DNA of 60,890 bases from Arthrobacter sp. Leaf234 (GTDB lineage: Bacteria > Actinomycetota > Actinomycetes > Actinomycetales > Micrococcaceae): contig NZ_LMLU01000007.1 of assembly GCF_001422665.1 (NCBI RefSeq), positions 1 through 60,890 on the forward strand. Direction: 5' to 3'. Shown piece by piece: positions 37,419 to 45,596 of the stretch. The first letter of the stretch is position 1. Each line of letters begins with the position of its first letter. The notes under the pieces were generated by a model. It saw nothing but the letters and a program-made list of their open reading frames with translations. It was not told the origin of the DNA and did no database searches. The position numbers were made by a program, and so were the translations under genes.

Positions 37419-38042
37419 TCAGGACTCGGGCCTGACCCTTGCCTCGACCGCCTCGACGCCGCCGGACGGCTGGACCATCACGGTCCGGAGGGTGCCCGGC
37501 AGTTCGGGGAACAACCCGATCATGAGGAGTTCGCTCGTTTCTCCCGGCAGCGCTCCCCCGCTGTACTCCTCCACGAGTCCCACGACGTCCGGATCGGCCT
37601 CGCCGCCGTTCGCCGCCGCGCCCCACTCCTCGATCACCGCCGCTGCGGGTCGGAGTTCCAGCTCCTGCCCCTCGGGCGTGGAGACGGTCACGGTGTCCAG
37701 ATCGAGGGTCAGGCCACCCTCGGGATTCTGTACCCTGACCAGCGCGTAGGTCGCGGCGTCCCCGCCCAGCTCCGCGCGCAGGGCCTCCACGTCCGCCGGC
37801 TCCTCGGCGGGCAGGACGACATCCCCCTTCGCCTGGTCGACGAGGAAGGCGAAGCTGCCGCTGTTCGCATCCGCGAGCCCCTCCACGGAGGGCGCGTCGG
37901 ACGGGGCCGCGGCCTGCTCCGATGCCGTCTCCGCCGGATTCGGCGTGGGCCCGGCAGGTTCGGGGCCGGTGGCCGGGTTGCCGCCGCACCCGGAGAGCGC
38001 GAGCAGCAGCAGGAGGGTCGATGGCAGGACGTTCTTCTTCAT
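37419..38042 (-). CDS. Secreted lipoprotein, function unknown
   Basis: This 207-residue precursor has a signal peptide MKKNVLPSTLLLLLALSGC, with lipobox ALSGC and the lipidated Cys at residue 19. A 35-residue Pro/Ala/Glu linker follows, then an acidic globular part of about 150 residues (FAFLVDQAKGDVVLP...YALVRVQNPEGGLTLDLDTVTVSTPEG). That region could be a beta-rich binding domain, but I do not recognise a family. GGGAG is 7 nt before the ATG. Confidence 0.8.
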   Translation of the reverse strand: MKKNVLPSTLLLLLALSGCGGNPATGPEPAGPTPNPAETASEQAAAPSDAPSVEGLADANSGSFAFLVDQAKGDVVLPAEEPADVEALRAELGGDAATYALVRVQNPEGGLTLDLDTVTVSTPEGQELELRPAAAVIEEWGAAANGGEADPDVVGLVEEYSGGALPGETSELLMIGLFPELPGTLRTVMVQPSGGVEAVEARVRPES

Positions 38043-38185
38043 GGTTCTCCCAGCGGCCGGACATGGACCGGCACGGTGTCGGGCCCGGTTCCACCGGGAC
38101 GCAGCAGCGTTCCTTCCTGTTCTACCAGCGGGCCATCGGCGTCGGGCAGGGAGCTCTGAGGACTACGGACCGTTGACAGGCCGCG

Positions 38186-39208
38186 TCAGTCCCGGCTACG
38201 TGCCCGGCTGGGCTGCACCCGCATCGGTTCCCCGGGCATCTTGGGGAAGTCCGGTGGGAAGGGCAGCTCCCCGAGTCCCTGCTCGGCATCGCGTTCCCAC
38301 CACGACTGCAGCACGTCGATGCTCCCTGGTGCGTCATGCATGTGCTCCCACGGATCGCCGACCGTGCTCAGGCGTTGCGGGACAGTGGCGACCGTGAACG
38401 ACGCCGGGTCGACGTCGGAGAGCTCCTCCCACGTCACGGGGCACGAGACAGGGGCATGTGGCAGCGCCCTCGGGCTGTAGGCGCCCGCCATGGTGCGGTC
38501 CCGGTTCGCCTGGTTGTAGTCGACGAAGATCCGCTCGCCGCGTTCCTCCTTCCACCATGCCGTAGTCACACGGTCCGGCATCCGGCGTTCCAGCTCACGC
38601 GCGGCGGCGATCACGGAGCGGCGGACGTCGAGGAACTCGTGGGCGGGCTCGATCGGCGCGAACACGTGCAGCCCCCTGTTGCCCGACGTCTTGACGAAGC
38701 ACGTGAGCCCGGCTCCGGCGAGGACGGCGCGCAACTCGTGGGCGGCGGCCACGACGTCGGCGAACGTGGTGCCGGGTTGGGGGTCGAGGTCGATCCGCAG
38801 TTCATCGGGGAGATCCGGCGCGGCGGCTCGGGACGCCCACGGGTGGAAGACGACGGTGTTCATCTGTGCGGCCCACACGACGGACGCCGGTTCGTCGAGG
38901 ACCAGCTGGGGGTGGGATCGTCCGCTGGGATATGTCACGGTCACGCTCCGCACGTAGTCAGGAGCACCCTTGGGCGGGTTCTTGCTGAAGAAGAAATCAC
39001 CGTCCACGTCCGCGCCGAAACGCTGCAGGGAGACGGGGCGGCTGCCGTTCGCGCGGAGGAAGGCGGGAGCGACCTCCACGAGATACCGGGCGAGGTCCAG
39101 CTTGGTGAGGCCCACGTCGGGCCAGAGCACCCTCGAGGGGCTGGACACCCGGACCGGCCGTACGCCCTCCGGTCCGTCGACGTCGAGGATCATCGCTTCG
39201 CTGGCCAT
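38186..39208 (-). CDS. LigD-type polymerase/primase domain protein, stand-alone
   Basis: This 340-residue protein is the archaeo-eukaryotic primase-like polymerase domain of the bacterial end-joining ligase LigD (PolDom). The catalytic acidic pair is in RIDLDPQPGTTFADV, with KTSGNRGLHVFAPIEP and WWKEERGERIFVDYNQANRD completing the active-site blocks. It should add nucleotides at DNA ends or gaps during non-homologous end joining. No ligase, nuclease domain or ku gene lies nearby. The ATG at 39208 is 6 nt after TACTGT. Confidence 0.9.
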   Translation of the reverse strand: MASEAMILDVDGPEGVRPVRVSSPSRVLWPDVGLTKLDLARYLVEVAPAFLRANGSRPVSLQRFGADVDGDFFFSKNPPKGAPDYVRSVTVTYPSGRSHPQLVLDEPASVVWAAQMNTVVFHPWASRAAAPDLPDELRIDLDPQPGTTFADVVAAAHELRAVLAGAGLTCFVKTSGNRGLHVFAPIEPAHEFLDVRRSVIAAARELERRMPDRVTTAWWKEERGERIFVDYNQANRDRTMAGAYSPRALPHAPVSCPVTWEELSDVDPASFTVATVPQRLSTVGDPWEHMHDAPGSIDVLQSWWERDAEQGLGELPFPPDFPKMPGEPMRVQPSRARSRD

Positions 39209-39214
39209 GCGCCC

Positions 39215-39220
39215 ACAGTA
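39215..39220 (-). promoter_or_regulatory. -10 box of the LigD-Pol gene (leaderless)
   Basis: TACTGT ends 6 nt before the ATG at 39208. Confidence 0.5.
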
Positions 39221-39257
39221 CCCGTGGGTCCTTCCGGGCGGCAGGACCCGGCGGGAG

Positions 39258-39515
39258 TCAGCCGTCCAGGGGCCGCTCCCCGAAGGTTTTCGCCGTGTCC
39301 CGCAGCACGTGGAGCGTGAAGGCGGGGCAGGTGGGATCCATGACCAGCCGGACGAGCGGTCGCGCACCCCAGACGCAGGTGCAGCGGGTGGCGCTCACCG
39401 GCCGGACCCGGGAGCTGGTCCTGCAGTCCGAGGAGGCGTCTGGAGCGGAAGGGTCGGCGTCGTCATGACGCGATGATCCCGGGTGCGGCGCAGGAGAAAC
39501 AGCAGGGTGCTTCAC
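39258..39515 (-). CDS. Small Cys-containing hypothetical protein
   Basis: This is an 85-residue product. After a disordered N-terminus, the last 45 residues (SATRCTCVWGARPLVRLVMD, then PTCPAFTLHVLRDTAKTFG) have a CxC...C arrangement with a nearby histidine that could bind a metal. The GTG at 39515 follows a G-rich stretch. It lies between the LigD-Pol gene and the integrated remnant. The evidence is coding-like composition only, so it may not be real. Confidence 0.45.
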   Translation of the reverse strand: MKHPAVSPAPHPGSSRHDDADPSAPDASSDCRTSSRVRPVSATRCTCVWGARPLVRLVMDPTCPAFTLHVLRDTAKTFGERPLDG

Positions 39516-39636
39516 ACACCCCGGGTGTTACGCGAACAACGCCGCCGGGTGATCCGCCTGACCACCCGCCGCATCGTCAGCGCGATCATCAGCTAGGTCA
39601 TCAGGGTGGTCCGCCGCGCCGAAGGACCGCGGCCGT

Positions 39637-39660
39637 GGTGCCCGAAGTGGGACTCGAACC
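39637..39660. repeat. Distal att repeat (tRNA-Leu 3' fragment)
   Basis: These 24 bases are identical to 41668-41691 and cover the acceptor stem, T-stem and T-loop of tRNA-Leu only; past this point the similarity stops sharply. The surrounding gene-poor stretch 39516-39823 holds this repeat and no other element I can name. Confidence 0.9.
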
Positions 39661-39823
39661 GGACAAGAGCCTTGCTTACCAAACTATCTACGCGAGACCC
39701 CGGGCATCCGAGCGCCTCAGGCATGACAAATCCGGACTGCTGAGGGCCGCCCCGTGGACGGTGTCCACATTCGTCAGATGGTCTGCTGGCCACATCCACA
39801 ACCTCCGGCCGAACCTCAGGGGT

Positions 39824-40714
39824 TCAAAGTGGCGGCCAGCTCGGTTCGATCGATTCGTCGGCTTCGGGCAGGCCGGCCAGCAGGACTTCGAGGCAACGCC
39901 GAGACTCGGTCACGAAATGCTGGAGCACCGGCATCAAATCGAACACGTTCTCTTCATAGACGAACTGCAGTTTCACCGCCGGGCGGAAGATGAGCTGGTC
40001 GACACTCCGAATCCGAGTTCCTACGCCTAAAGTGCCGAGCACCGCGCCATCGCGAAATACGACGTCTGGAAAAAGCTCAAGACTGTCGGCAGTTGGCGCA
40101 GAGGGATCTTCGATCTTGTAGTGACCTCCAAGTTGGATGCCCTCTACATCAGCTGTGATGACCAGCATGTCGCGGTGCTTGTCCACGATGTCGAGGTCGT
40201 GGAGCATCGAAAGGATTGTTGTTCCTCCGAGCGGCATGTAATTGAAGGGTTGCACTGCGCGGAGCCGCTTCTGAAACTCGGGATCTATCTCGCCAACCCA
40301 GTCCTTGAGAACTTTTTTCCACTGCCCGTCATCAGTGCAGACGGGAAAGTACACCGATTTAGGCCTCCGGGGCACCGCTCCGTTGTAATGCGCCATACCC
40401 CATGCGACGGCATCAAAGGCACTCCGAAAGTTGTGCAGGGCATCACCAAAATCCAGCGCCCAATCGTGCTTCGGTATGCCTCCAGGCGTGCGAGCAACCA
40501 AGTCAACCCCTAAGCGGTCCTCCCGCAAGACTGCCTCAATTGATACCGCAGCGCTTGATTGCCACTCAATGAGCTTCGACCTGAGCACGGCAGCGTGTGA
40601 GTTACCTCGACTCCATTTAAGGTCTGCCCAAGTTGTGAAGTTGATTCCGCCCACGAGACGAAGGCGATCGACGAGTGGCGGGGTATCGTCCGCACCAGGG
40701 ACGTAGTTAGTCAC
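39824..40714 (-). CDS. Hypothetical protein of the tRNA-Leu element
   Basis: This 296-residue soluble protein is not recognised. A helical segment DWALDFGDALHNFRSAFDAVAWGMA resembles a motif seen in uncharacterised proteins of mobile or accessory regions; the C-terminal half has LIFRPAVKLQFVYEENVFDLMPVLQHF. The ATG at 40714 has a poor ribosome binding site. The gene is less GC-rich than the core genes around it and occupies nearly half of the element, so it may be the retained cargo. Confidence 0.72.
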   Translation of the reverse strand: MTNYVPGADDTPPLVDRLRLVGGINFTTWADLKWSRGNSHAAVLRSKLIEWQSSAAVSIEAVLREDRLGVDLVARTPGGIPKHDWALDFGDALHNFRSAFDAVAWGMAHYNGAVPRRPKSVYFPVCTDDGQWKKVLKDWVGEIDPEFQKRLRAVQPFNYMPLGGTTILSMLHDLDIVDKHRDMLVITADVEGIQLGGHYKIEDPSAPTADSLELFPDVVFRDGAVLGTLGVGTRIRSVDQLIFRPAVKLQFVYEENVFDLMPVLQHFVTESRRCLEVLLAGLPEADESIEPSWPPL

Positions 40715-40755
40715 TGCGCAAGACTAAAGGTTTGAGGCGTACTTCACATCGCTGG

Positions 40756-41016
40756 TCATATTGAGACTCCTAGTCGCCGCACCCGCGGACGCCCCTCACT
40801 ACCCCGCAGCGCTCGCAGGCGCCGCACGAGCATTGGGTTCCAGGCGTCGTCGTGCTCGGTGTCGATGAGTGAGTTCACCTGCTGGTAGAAGGCCGTCGGC
40901 GTCAACGTGAAGAGATACTGAATGTCGCTCTCGCGTGTGCCCTGTCTCTTGTAGCTTGAACCAGCCATGCGAAGCATCTGTTGTTGGCGCTCAGTGAGTT
41001 CGAGCCGGTCAGGCAA
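40756..41016 (-). CDS. DUF3263-like small protein of the element
   Basis: This 86-residue protein has LTERQQQMLRMAGSSYKRQG followed by YLFTLTPTAFYQQVNSLIDT and NPMLVRRLRALR, which matches the DUF3263 pattern of short helix-turn-helix-like actinobacterial proteins. The start is a TTG at 41016 that overlaps the ImmA stop codon (TTGCCTGA), with AGAGGAG 7 nt upstream; coupling to the ImmA gene is clear. It may be the DNA-binding partner of the protease, but this is only inferred. Confidence 0.68.
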   Translation of the reverse strand: MPDRLELTERQQQMLRMAGSSYKRQGTRESDIQYLFTLTPTAFYQQVNSLIDTEHDDAWNPMLVRRLRALRGSEGRPRVRRLGVSI

Positions 41017-41371
41017 CGATGAACTCCTCTTCAGCGTCGACGAAAAACGTAATGATGTCCTGCTCTTCATCGGTGAGTACTTCGAGCCGCAGCATGACGA
41101 GGTGGACGTCGACGTCCCAGTGCTCTGCCAGCTCGGAGTGGTCGATGCACCAGAGCAGTCCGTCAACTACGGCGTCGATGCTGATGAGCCGGCGCGCTGT
41201 CTCTGCCTCGACGCGGAGCTCGCGCTTGTTGTTCAGCCAGTCGTTTGCGCAGGGCCCGTCGTCATCCTCCCAGTGGATGAGTTCATGGACGATCGTGCAG
41301 CGCTGTGTTCGGCAGCTGGTTCGTGGGTCAATGTAGATGGTGTTCAGGCGTCGGTCATAGTGACCGACCAC
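41009..41371 (-). CDS. ImmA/IrrE-family metallopeptidase, 5'-truncated
   Basis: This 120-residue protein has the zinc-protease motif HELIH at residues 29-33 within CTIVHELIHWEDDDGPC, followed by RVEAETARRLISIDAVVDGLLWC. ImmA-type proteases cut phage or element repressors and so trigger excision. The likely start is GTG at 41371; the same frame continues upstream as ELPDDVVGHYD, which looks like native protein, then runs to a stop inside the integrase frame. The N-terminus was therefore probably lost in the deletion that fused it to the integrase. Confidence 0.78.
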   Translation of the reverse strand: MVGHYDRRLNTIYIDPRTSCRTQRCTIVHELIHWEDDDGPCANDWLNNKRELRVEAETARRLISIDAVVDGLLWCIDHSELAEHWDVDVHLVMLRLEVLTDEEQDIITFFVDAEEEFIVA

Positions 41372-41583
41372 ATCGTCTGGCAGTTCCCTATGTTGCTCTG
41401 CACAATGGCGTGCTGCGCGATTTCAAACGAGTTGCCATTGGACTCAAGTAGCCGCTTTGGCGTCTCAGCTTCGCCTCTTGTATCCAAGGTTACGCCCTGC
41501 TCACGCCGCGTTTTGGGGTCCCTCCAGCAGACAGTGAAGGAGCTCGTGCCGTTCTTACGCTGCCGGACCTTGATGCTCGCCAT
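41344..41583 (-). pseudogene. Tyrosine integrase, N-terminal fragment
   Basis: These 79 residues match only the start of a phage-type tyrosine recombinase: the AP2-like arm-binding part KVRQRKNGTSSFTVCWRDP and the beginning of the core-binding domain RLLESNGNSFEIAQHAI. Intact relatives run to roughly 380 residues with a catalytic R-H-R-Y domain, which is absent. After about residue 65 the frame enters ImmA DNA out of register. It sits 86 bases from the tRNA, where an integrase is expected. Confidence 0.85.
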
Positions 41584-41667
41584 GTCCGCAATCGTGGACC
41601 GCTGTCCACGCTATTTCAACTTCTGTCCACACCATGCAGCGCTACCCGCCTCTGACTAGGCGTTTTA

Positions 41668-41691
41668 GGTGCCCGAAGTGGGACTCGAACC
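41668..41691. repeat. Proximal att repeat within tRNA-Leu
   Basis: This is the copy of the 24-bp direct repeat that forms the 3' end of the intact tRNA-Leu gene. Confidence 0.9.
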
Positions 41692-41751
41692 CACACACCT
41701 CTCGATACTGCATTTTGAGTGCAGCGCGTCTGCCAATTCCGCCATTCGGGC
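41670..41751 (-). tRNA. tRNA-Leu (CAA)
   Basis: This is an 82-nt class II tRNA. The acceptor stem GCCCGAA/TTCGGGC is perfect; the anticodon stem CTGCA/TGCAG encloses the loop CTCAAAA (anticodon CAA); a long variable arm follows, and the T arm is GTGGG-TTCGAGT-CCCAC. The discriminator is A and the CCA tail is not fully encoded. It reads UUG codons and serves as the integration site of the adjacent remnant. Confidence 0.95.
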
Positions 41752-41897
41752 CGTGCCCGCCACGGCTGTGAGGAAGAAGGCCGACTTCCGTCCTCCGCCG
41801 GTGCGCGAAACCACTCTACATGCCGATAGGCTGGATCCCGGATCGGGAGCATGCCATCCGCGATCCGCCGGAACGCCGTCATCATCAAGGAGCAACA

Positions 41898-42500
41898 GTG
41901 TCTGAATCCACCGAAACCACGCCCGCCGGACCCGCTCGCCGGGTCATCGTGGCCGAGGACGAGACGCTGATCCGGCTCGACATCATCGAGATCCTCCGCG
42001 GCGAGGGCTACGAGGTCGTAGCGGAGGCCGACAACGGCGAGAAGGCGGTCGCCCTGGCCCAGGAGCACAGGCCCGATCTCGTCCTCATGGACGTCAAGAT
42101 GCCCGTCATGGACGGCATCACCGCGGCGGAGCAGATCGTCAAGGCGCGCATCGCCCCCGTGGTCCTCCTCACGGCCTTCAGCCAGAAGGAACTCATCGAG
42201 CGCGCCCGCGATGCCGGTGCCATGGCCTACGTCGTCAAGCCGTTCACTCCCGCGGACCTGATCCCCGCCATCGAGATCGCGATGTCACGCCACGAGGAGA
42301 TCAAGGCCCTCGAGGCCGAGGTGTCCGACCTCCAGGAGCAGTTCGCAACCCGCAAGCTCGTGGAGCGCGCCAAGAGCCTGCTCACCACCAAGATGGGCCT
42401 CACCGAGCCAGAGGCCTTCCGCTGGATCCAGAAGACCTCCATGGACCGCCGCCTCAGCATGCGCGAGGTCGCGGAGACGATCATCAACCAGGTCAACTGA
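41898..42500 (+). CDS. pdtaR: REC-ANTAR response regulator (PdtaR type)
   Basis: This 200-residue antitermination regulator is the counterpart of mycobacterial PdtaR. The receiver domain (residues 15-130) has phosphoacceptor D65 in LVLMDVKMPVMDG, a switch threonine in LLTAF and K in YVVKPF. A coiled linker leads to an ANTAR domain (ATRKLVERAKSLLTTKMGLTEPEAF) that binds paired RNA hairpins. GTG at 41898 follows AAGGAG. The cognate kinase PdtaS is not in the window. It is conserved next to pyk. Confidence 0.93.
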   Translation: MSESTETTPAGPARRVIVAEDETLIRLDIIEILRGEGYEVVAEADNGEKAVALAQEHRPDLVLMDVKMPVMDGITAAEQIVKARIAPVVLLTAFSQKELIERARDAGAMAYVVKPFTPADLIPAIEIAMSRHEEIKALEAEVSDLQEQFATRKLVERAKSLLTTKMGLTEPEAFRWIQKTSMDRRLSMREVAETIINQVN

Positions 42501-42546
42501 CTCCGCGGGGACTTCTCGCAGTCCCACCCCCCGGTCGTAGCGACTA

Positions 42547-42584
42547 CACGAAGACCCCCACCCGATCGGGTGGGGGTCTTCGTG
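42547..42584. terminator. Bidirectional terminator between pdtaR and pyk
   Basis: A perfect 38-bp palindrome with arms starting CACGAAGACCCCCACC lies between convergent genes. It is of the same type as the hairpins at 15754 and 25490. Confidence 0.92.
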
Positions 42585-42599
42585 GTCAGCGCGTGATCG

Positions 42600-44090
42600 C
42601 TACTTCTTCCTGACGGGCCAGGGGCCGACGTCCTCCTTGATGAAGGAGGTGTGGTCGTCGGGGAGCTGGCCGGCGTCCGTGATGTCGCCGACGCGGTGCA
42701 CCTTGATCGAGTTGGTCGATCCTGCCTGCCCGGGAGGGGAACCGGCGGCGATGACCACGAGGTCGTCGACCTCGACGAGGCCCTGCTCGAACAGGACGCG
42801 GTCCACCTGCGACGTCATCTGGTCCGTGTGCTCGACGAACTCGACGAGCTTGGGCTGGATGCCCCAGATGAGCGACATGGTGTTCAGCGTGGACTGCACC
42901 GGCGTGAAGGCGAAGACCGGCTTCTTCGGGCGCAGGCGGGACAGGCGGCGCGCCGAGTCGCCGGACTGCGTGAAGGTGCAGATGTACTTCGCGTCGAGCT
43001 GGTCGGAGATCTCGACGGCCGCGCGCGTGATGGCGCCACCGCGGGTCTTCGGCTTGCTGCCCAGCGGCGGGACGCGCTCGAGCCCGTGGCGCTCGGTGGA
43101 CTCGATGATGTCGTTCATGATCTTCACCGTCTCCATCGGGTACTTGCCGACGCTCGTCTCACCGGAGAGCATGACGGCGTCCGCACCGTCGAGGACGGCA
43201 TTGGCGCAGTCCGAGGCCTCGGCGCGCGTGGGCCGCGGGTTGTCGATCATCGACTCGAGGACCTGGGTCGCGACGATGACCGGCTTGGCCCAGCGGCGGG
43301 CGAGCTCGATCGCCCGCTTCTGCACGATCGGCACGTCCTGCAGCGGGAGCTCGACGCCGAGGTCCCCACGAGCAACCATGATGGCGTCGAAGGCGTCGAT
43401 GATCTCCTCGAGGGCGTCGACGGCCTGGGGCTTCTCGATCTTCGCGATGACGGGGACCCGGCGTCCCTCCTCGTCCATGATCTCGTGCACGCGCCGGACG
43501 TCACCGGCATCGCGGACGAAGGACAGCGCGACCATGTCGACGCCGATCTGGATGGCCCAGCGGAGGTCCTCCTCGTCCTTGTCGCTCAGTGCGGGGACGT
43601 TGACGGCGACACCGGGCAGGTTGATGCCCTTGTTGTTGGACACCATCCCGCCGACGACGACCTCGGTGGTGACCTTCACGTCGTCGACGGCGGTCGCGCG
43701 GAGCGATACCTTGCCGTCGTCGATGAGGAGCATGTCACCGACGTTGACGTCGTGGGGCAGTCCCTTGAAGGTGGTGGAGCAGATCTCCTGCGTCCCCTCG
43801 ATGTCCTCGGTGGTGATCGTGAAGATGTCCCCCGGGGCGAGGGCGTGGGGTCCGTCGACGAACCGGCCGAGGCGGATCTTCGGGCCCTGTAGGTCGGCGA
43901 AGATGCCGACGGGCTTGCCCAGCTCCGCCGAGGCACGCCGCACATTCTCGTAGGTGCTGCTGTGCACGGTGTAGTCACCGTGGCTCATGTTCATCCGGGC
44001 GACGTCCACGCCCGCCTCGAGCACGGCGAGCGTGTTCTCATAGCTGGCGATTGCGGGCCCGAATGTTGCAACGATTTTTGCGCGTCTCAT
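42600..44090 (-). CDS. pyk: Pyruvate kinase
   Basis: Pyruvate kinase turns phosphoenolpyruvate and ADP into pyruvate and ATP, the last step of glycolysis. The 496-residue product has the full barrel: RAKIVATFGPA at the N-terminus, ADLQGPKIRLGRF, the signature region VIAKIEKPQAV, the metal-binding MVARGDLGVELPL, and VATQVLESMIDNPRPTRAE. The C-terminal domain is complete. The ATG at 44090 lacks a ribosome binding site but is 6 nt after TAGGCT, which implies a leaderless mRNA. gltD lies 48 bases upstream on the same strand. Confidence 0.98.
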   Translation of the reverse strand: MRRAKIVATFGPAIASYENTLAVLEAGVDVARMNMSHGDYTVHSSTYENVRRASAELGKPVGIFADLQGPKIRLGRFVDGPHALAPGDIFTITTEDIEGTQEICSTTFKGLPHDVNVGDMLLIDDGKVSLRATAVDDVKVTTEVVVGGMVSNNKGINLPGVAVNVPALSDKDEEDLRWAIQIGVDMVALSFVRDAGDVRRVHEIMDEEGRRVPVIAKIEKPQAVDALEEIIDAFDAIMVARGDLGVELPLQDVPIVQKRAIELARRWAKPVIVATQVLESMIDNPRPTRAEASDCANAVLDGADAVMLSGETSVGKYPMETVKIMNDIIESTERHGLERVPPLGSKPKTRGGAITRAAVEISDQLDAKYICTFTQSGDSARRLSRLRPKKPVFAFTPVQSTLNTMSLIWGIQPKLVEFVEHTDQMTSQVDRVLFEQGLVEVDDLVVIAAGSPPGQAGSTNSIKVHRVGDITDAGQLPDDHTSFIKEDVGPWPVRKK

Positions 44091-44096
44091 AAACCT

Positions 44097-44102
44097 AGCC
44101 TA
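44097..44102 (-). promoter_or_regulatory. -10 box of pyk (leaderless)
   Basis: TAGGCT ends 6 nt before the ATG at 44090. Confidence 0.6.
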
Positions 44103-44138
44103 GTCGTGTTGGGGTCGTGGGGATGGTGTGGGGGCCGG

Positions 44139-45596
44139 TCAGAGAACGGCGATGGAGCGATCTGACGGTGCTACGGGCGCGGGCAGCTTCGTCGACCCCA
44201 TGAGGTACTTGTCCACGGCGGCAGCGCACGCGCGGCCCTCCGCGATCGCCCAGACGATCAGCGACTGGCCTCGGCCGGCGTCGCCGACCGAGAAGACACC
44301 CGCGGTGTTCGTCATGTAGTAGCCGTCCCGCGCGAGGTTGCCGTGGTCGTCGAAGGCGGCCTCGACCTGCTCGGTGATGCCGGCGGGTTCGGCGCCCGTG
44401 AAACCGAGCGAGAGCAGGACGAGGTCCGCCGGGATCTCCCGTTCGGAGCCGGCCTTCGGGACACGCCGCCCGTCCACGAACTCGGTCTCCGCGACCTTGA
44501 TGCCGCGCAGCACGCCGTTGTCGCCGACGAACTCCACGGTGGACGCGAGGTAGCGCCGCTCGCCGCCCTCCTCGTGCGCACTGGCGATGTCGAAGAGCGT
44601 CGGGAACGTGGGCCAGGGCTGGTCCGGCCGTCGCTCGGCGGGCGGCTGCTGGCCGATGGCGAGCGTGGTCACGGACGCGGCCTTCTGGCGGTGAGCGGTA
44701 CCGAGGCAGTCGGCGCCCGTATCGCCGCCGCCGAGGATGACGACGTGCTTTCCCTCGGCGTGGATCTGGTCCTCGACGGCGTCGCCGGCCACGACGCGGT
44801 TCGCCGGGACCAAGTAGTCCATGGCGAAGTGCACGCCCTCGAGCTCACGGCCCGGGATCGGCAGGTCGCGCGGGACCGTGGCTCCGGTGGCGACCACGAC
44901 GGCGTCGTAGCGGCGCTTCAGCTGTCCCCAGCTGATGTCCTTGCCGACGTCGACACCGGTCCGGAAGCGCGTCCCCTCGGCCTTCATCTGGTCGACCCGT
45001 CGCTCCACATGGATCTTCTCCATCTTGAAGTCGGGGATCCCGTAGCGGAGGAGCCCGCCGATGCGGTCGTCCCGCTCGTAGACGGCGACCGTGTGCCCGG
45101 TGCGCGTGAGCTGCTGGGCCACGGCGAGGCCCGCCGGTCCGGATCCGACGACGGCGACCGTCCGGCCCGTCAGGCGCTCCGGCGGGTGCGGCTCCACCCA
45201 GCCCTCACCGAAGGCCTGGTCCGCAATGGACACCTCGACCTGCTTGATGGTCACGGGAGGCTGGTTGATGCCGAGCACGCACGAGGATTCGCACGGCGCA
45301 GGGCAGAGCCGGCCCGTGAACTCCGGGAAGTTGTTCGTCGCGTGCAGCCGGTCGATCGCCTCCCGGCCCTTCTCCCGGAACGTGAGGTCGTTCCACTCCG
45401 GGATGAGGTTGCCCAGCGGGCAGCCCTGGTGACAGAACGGGATGCCGCAGTCCATGCAGCGGCCGGCCTGCGCCTTCAGGACGCCCTTCTCCTGGGCCTC
45501 GTACACTTCCTTCCAGTCCATGATGCGCACGGGGACCGGGCGTCGGGGCTGGGTCTGGCGCTCGCGCACCTTCATGAATCCGCGTGGGTCAGCCAC
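44139..45596 (-). CDS. gltD: Glutamate synthase (NADPH) small subunit
   Basis: GltD passes electrons from NADPH to the large subunit for glutamate formation from glutamine and 2-oxoglutarate. The 485-residue product has N-terminal Fe-S cysteines ([20 protein letters not shown] and CPAPCESSC), an FAD-binding motif [15 protein letters not shown], an NADPH-binding motif [11 protein letters not shown] and a second FAD motif near [13 protein letters not shown]. The GTG at 45596 overlaps the gltB stop by 8 bases, so the two subunits are translated together. Confidence 0.97.
   Translation of the reverse strand: MADPRGFMKVRERQTQPRRPVPVRIMDWKEVYEAQEKGVLKAQAGRCMDCGIPFCHQGCPLGNLIPEWNDLTFREKGREAIDRLHATNNFPEFTGRLCPAPCESSCVLGINQPPVTIKQVEVSIADQAFGEGWVEPHPPERLTGRTVAVVGSGPAGLAVAQQLTRTGHTVAVYERDDRIGGLLRYGIPDFKMEKIHVERRVDQMKAEGTRFRTGVDVGKDISWGQLKRRYDAVVVATGATVPRDLPIPGRELEGVHFAMDYLVPANRVVAGDAVEDQIHAEGKHVVILGGGDTGADCLGTAHRQKAASVTTLAIGQQPPAERRPDQPWPTFPTLFDIASAHEEGGERRYLASTVEFVGDNGVLRGIKVAETEFVDGRRVPKAGSEREIPADLVLLSLGFTGAEPAGITEQVEAAFDDHGNLARDGYYMTNTAGVFSVGDAGRGQSLIVWAIAEGRACAAAVDKYLMGSTKLPAPVAPSDRSIAVL

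Larger units (their letters stand above)
39637..41691. mobile_element. Remnant of an element integrated at tRNA-Leu(CAA)
   Basis: A 2.03-kb segment is bounded by perfect 24-bp direct repeats of the tRNA-Leu 3' end (39637-39660 and 41668-41691). Inside are, from the tRNA outward, a truncated tyrosine integrase, an ImmA/IrrE-like protease, a DUF3263-like protein and one 296-residue unknown. Base composition is visibly less GC-rich and codon choice more relaxed than in the neighbours. The layout is that of a prophage or integrative element that reconstituted the tRNA and later lost most of its DNA, including the integrase catalytic domain. Confidence 0.85.

Noticed and set aside
39541..39600. 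Short plus-strand frame VIRLTTRRIVSAIIS near the att repeat
   Set aside because: Fifteen codons with no ribosome binding site; too short to support.
39637..39712. Possible second tRNA on the minus strand
   Set aside because: Only the 24-base att fragment matches; the T-stem does not pair with the following bases and no anticodon arm forms.
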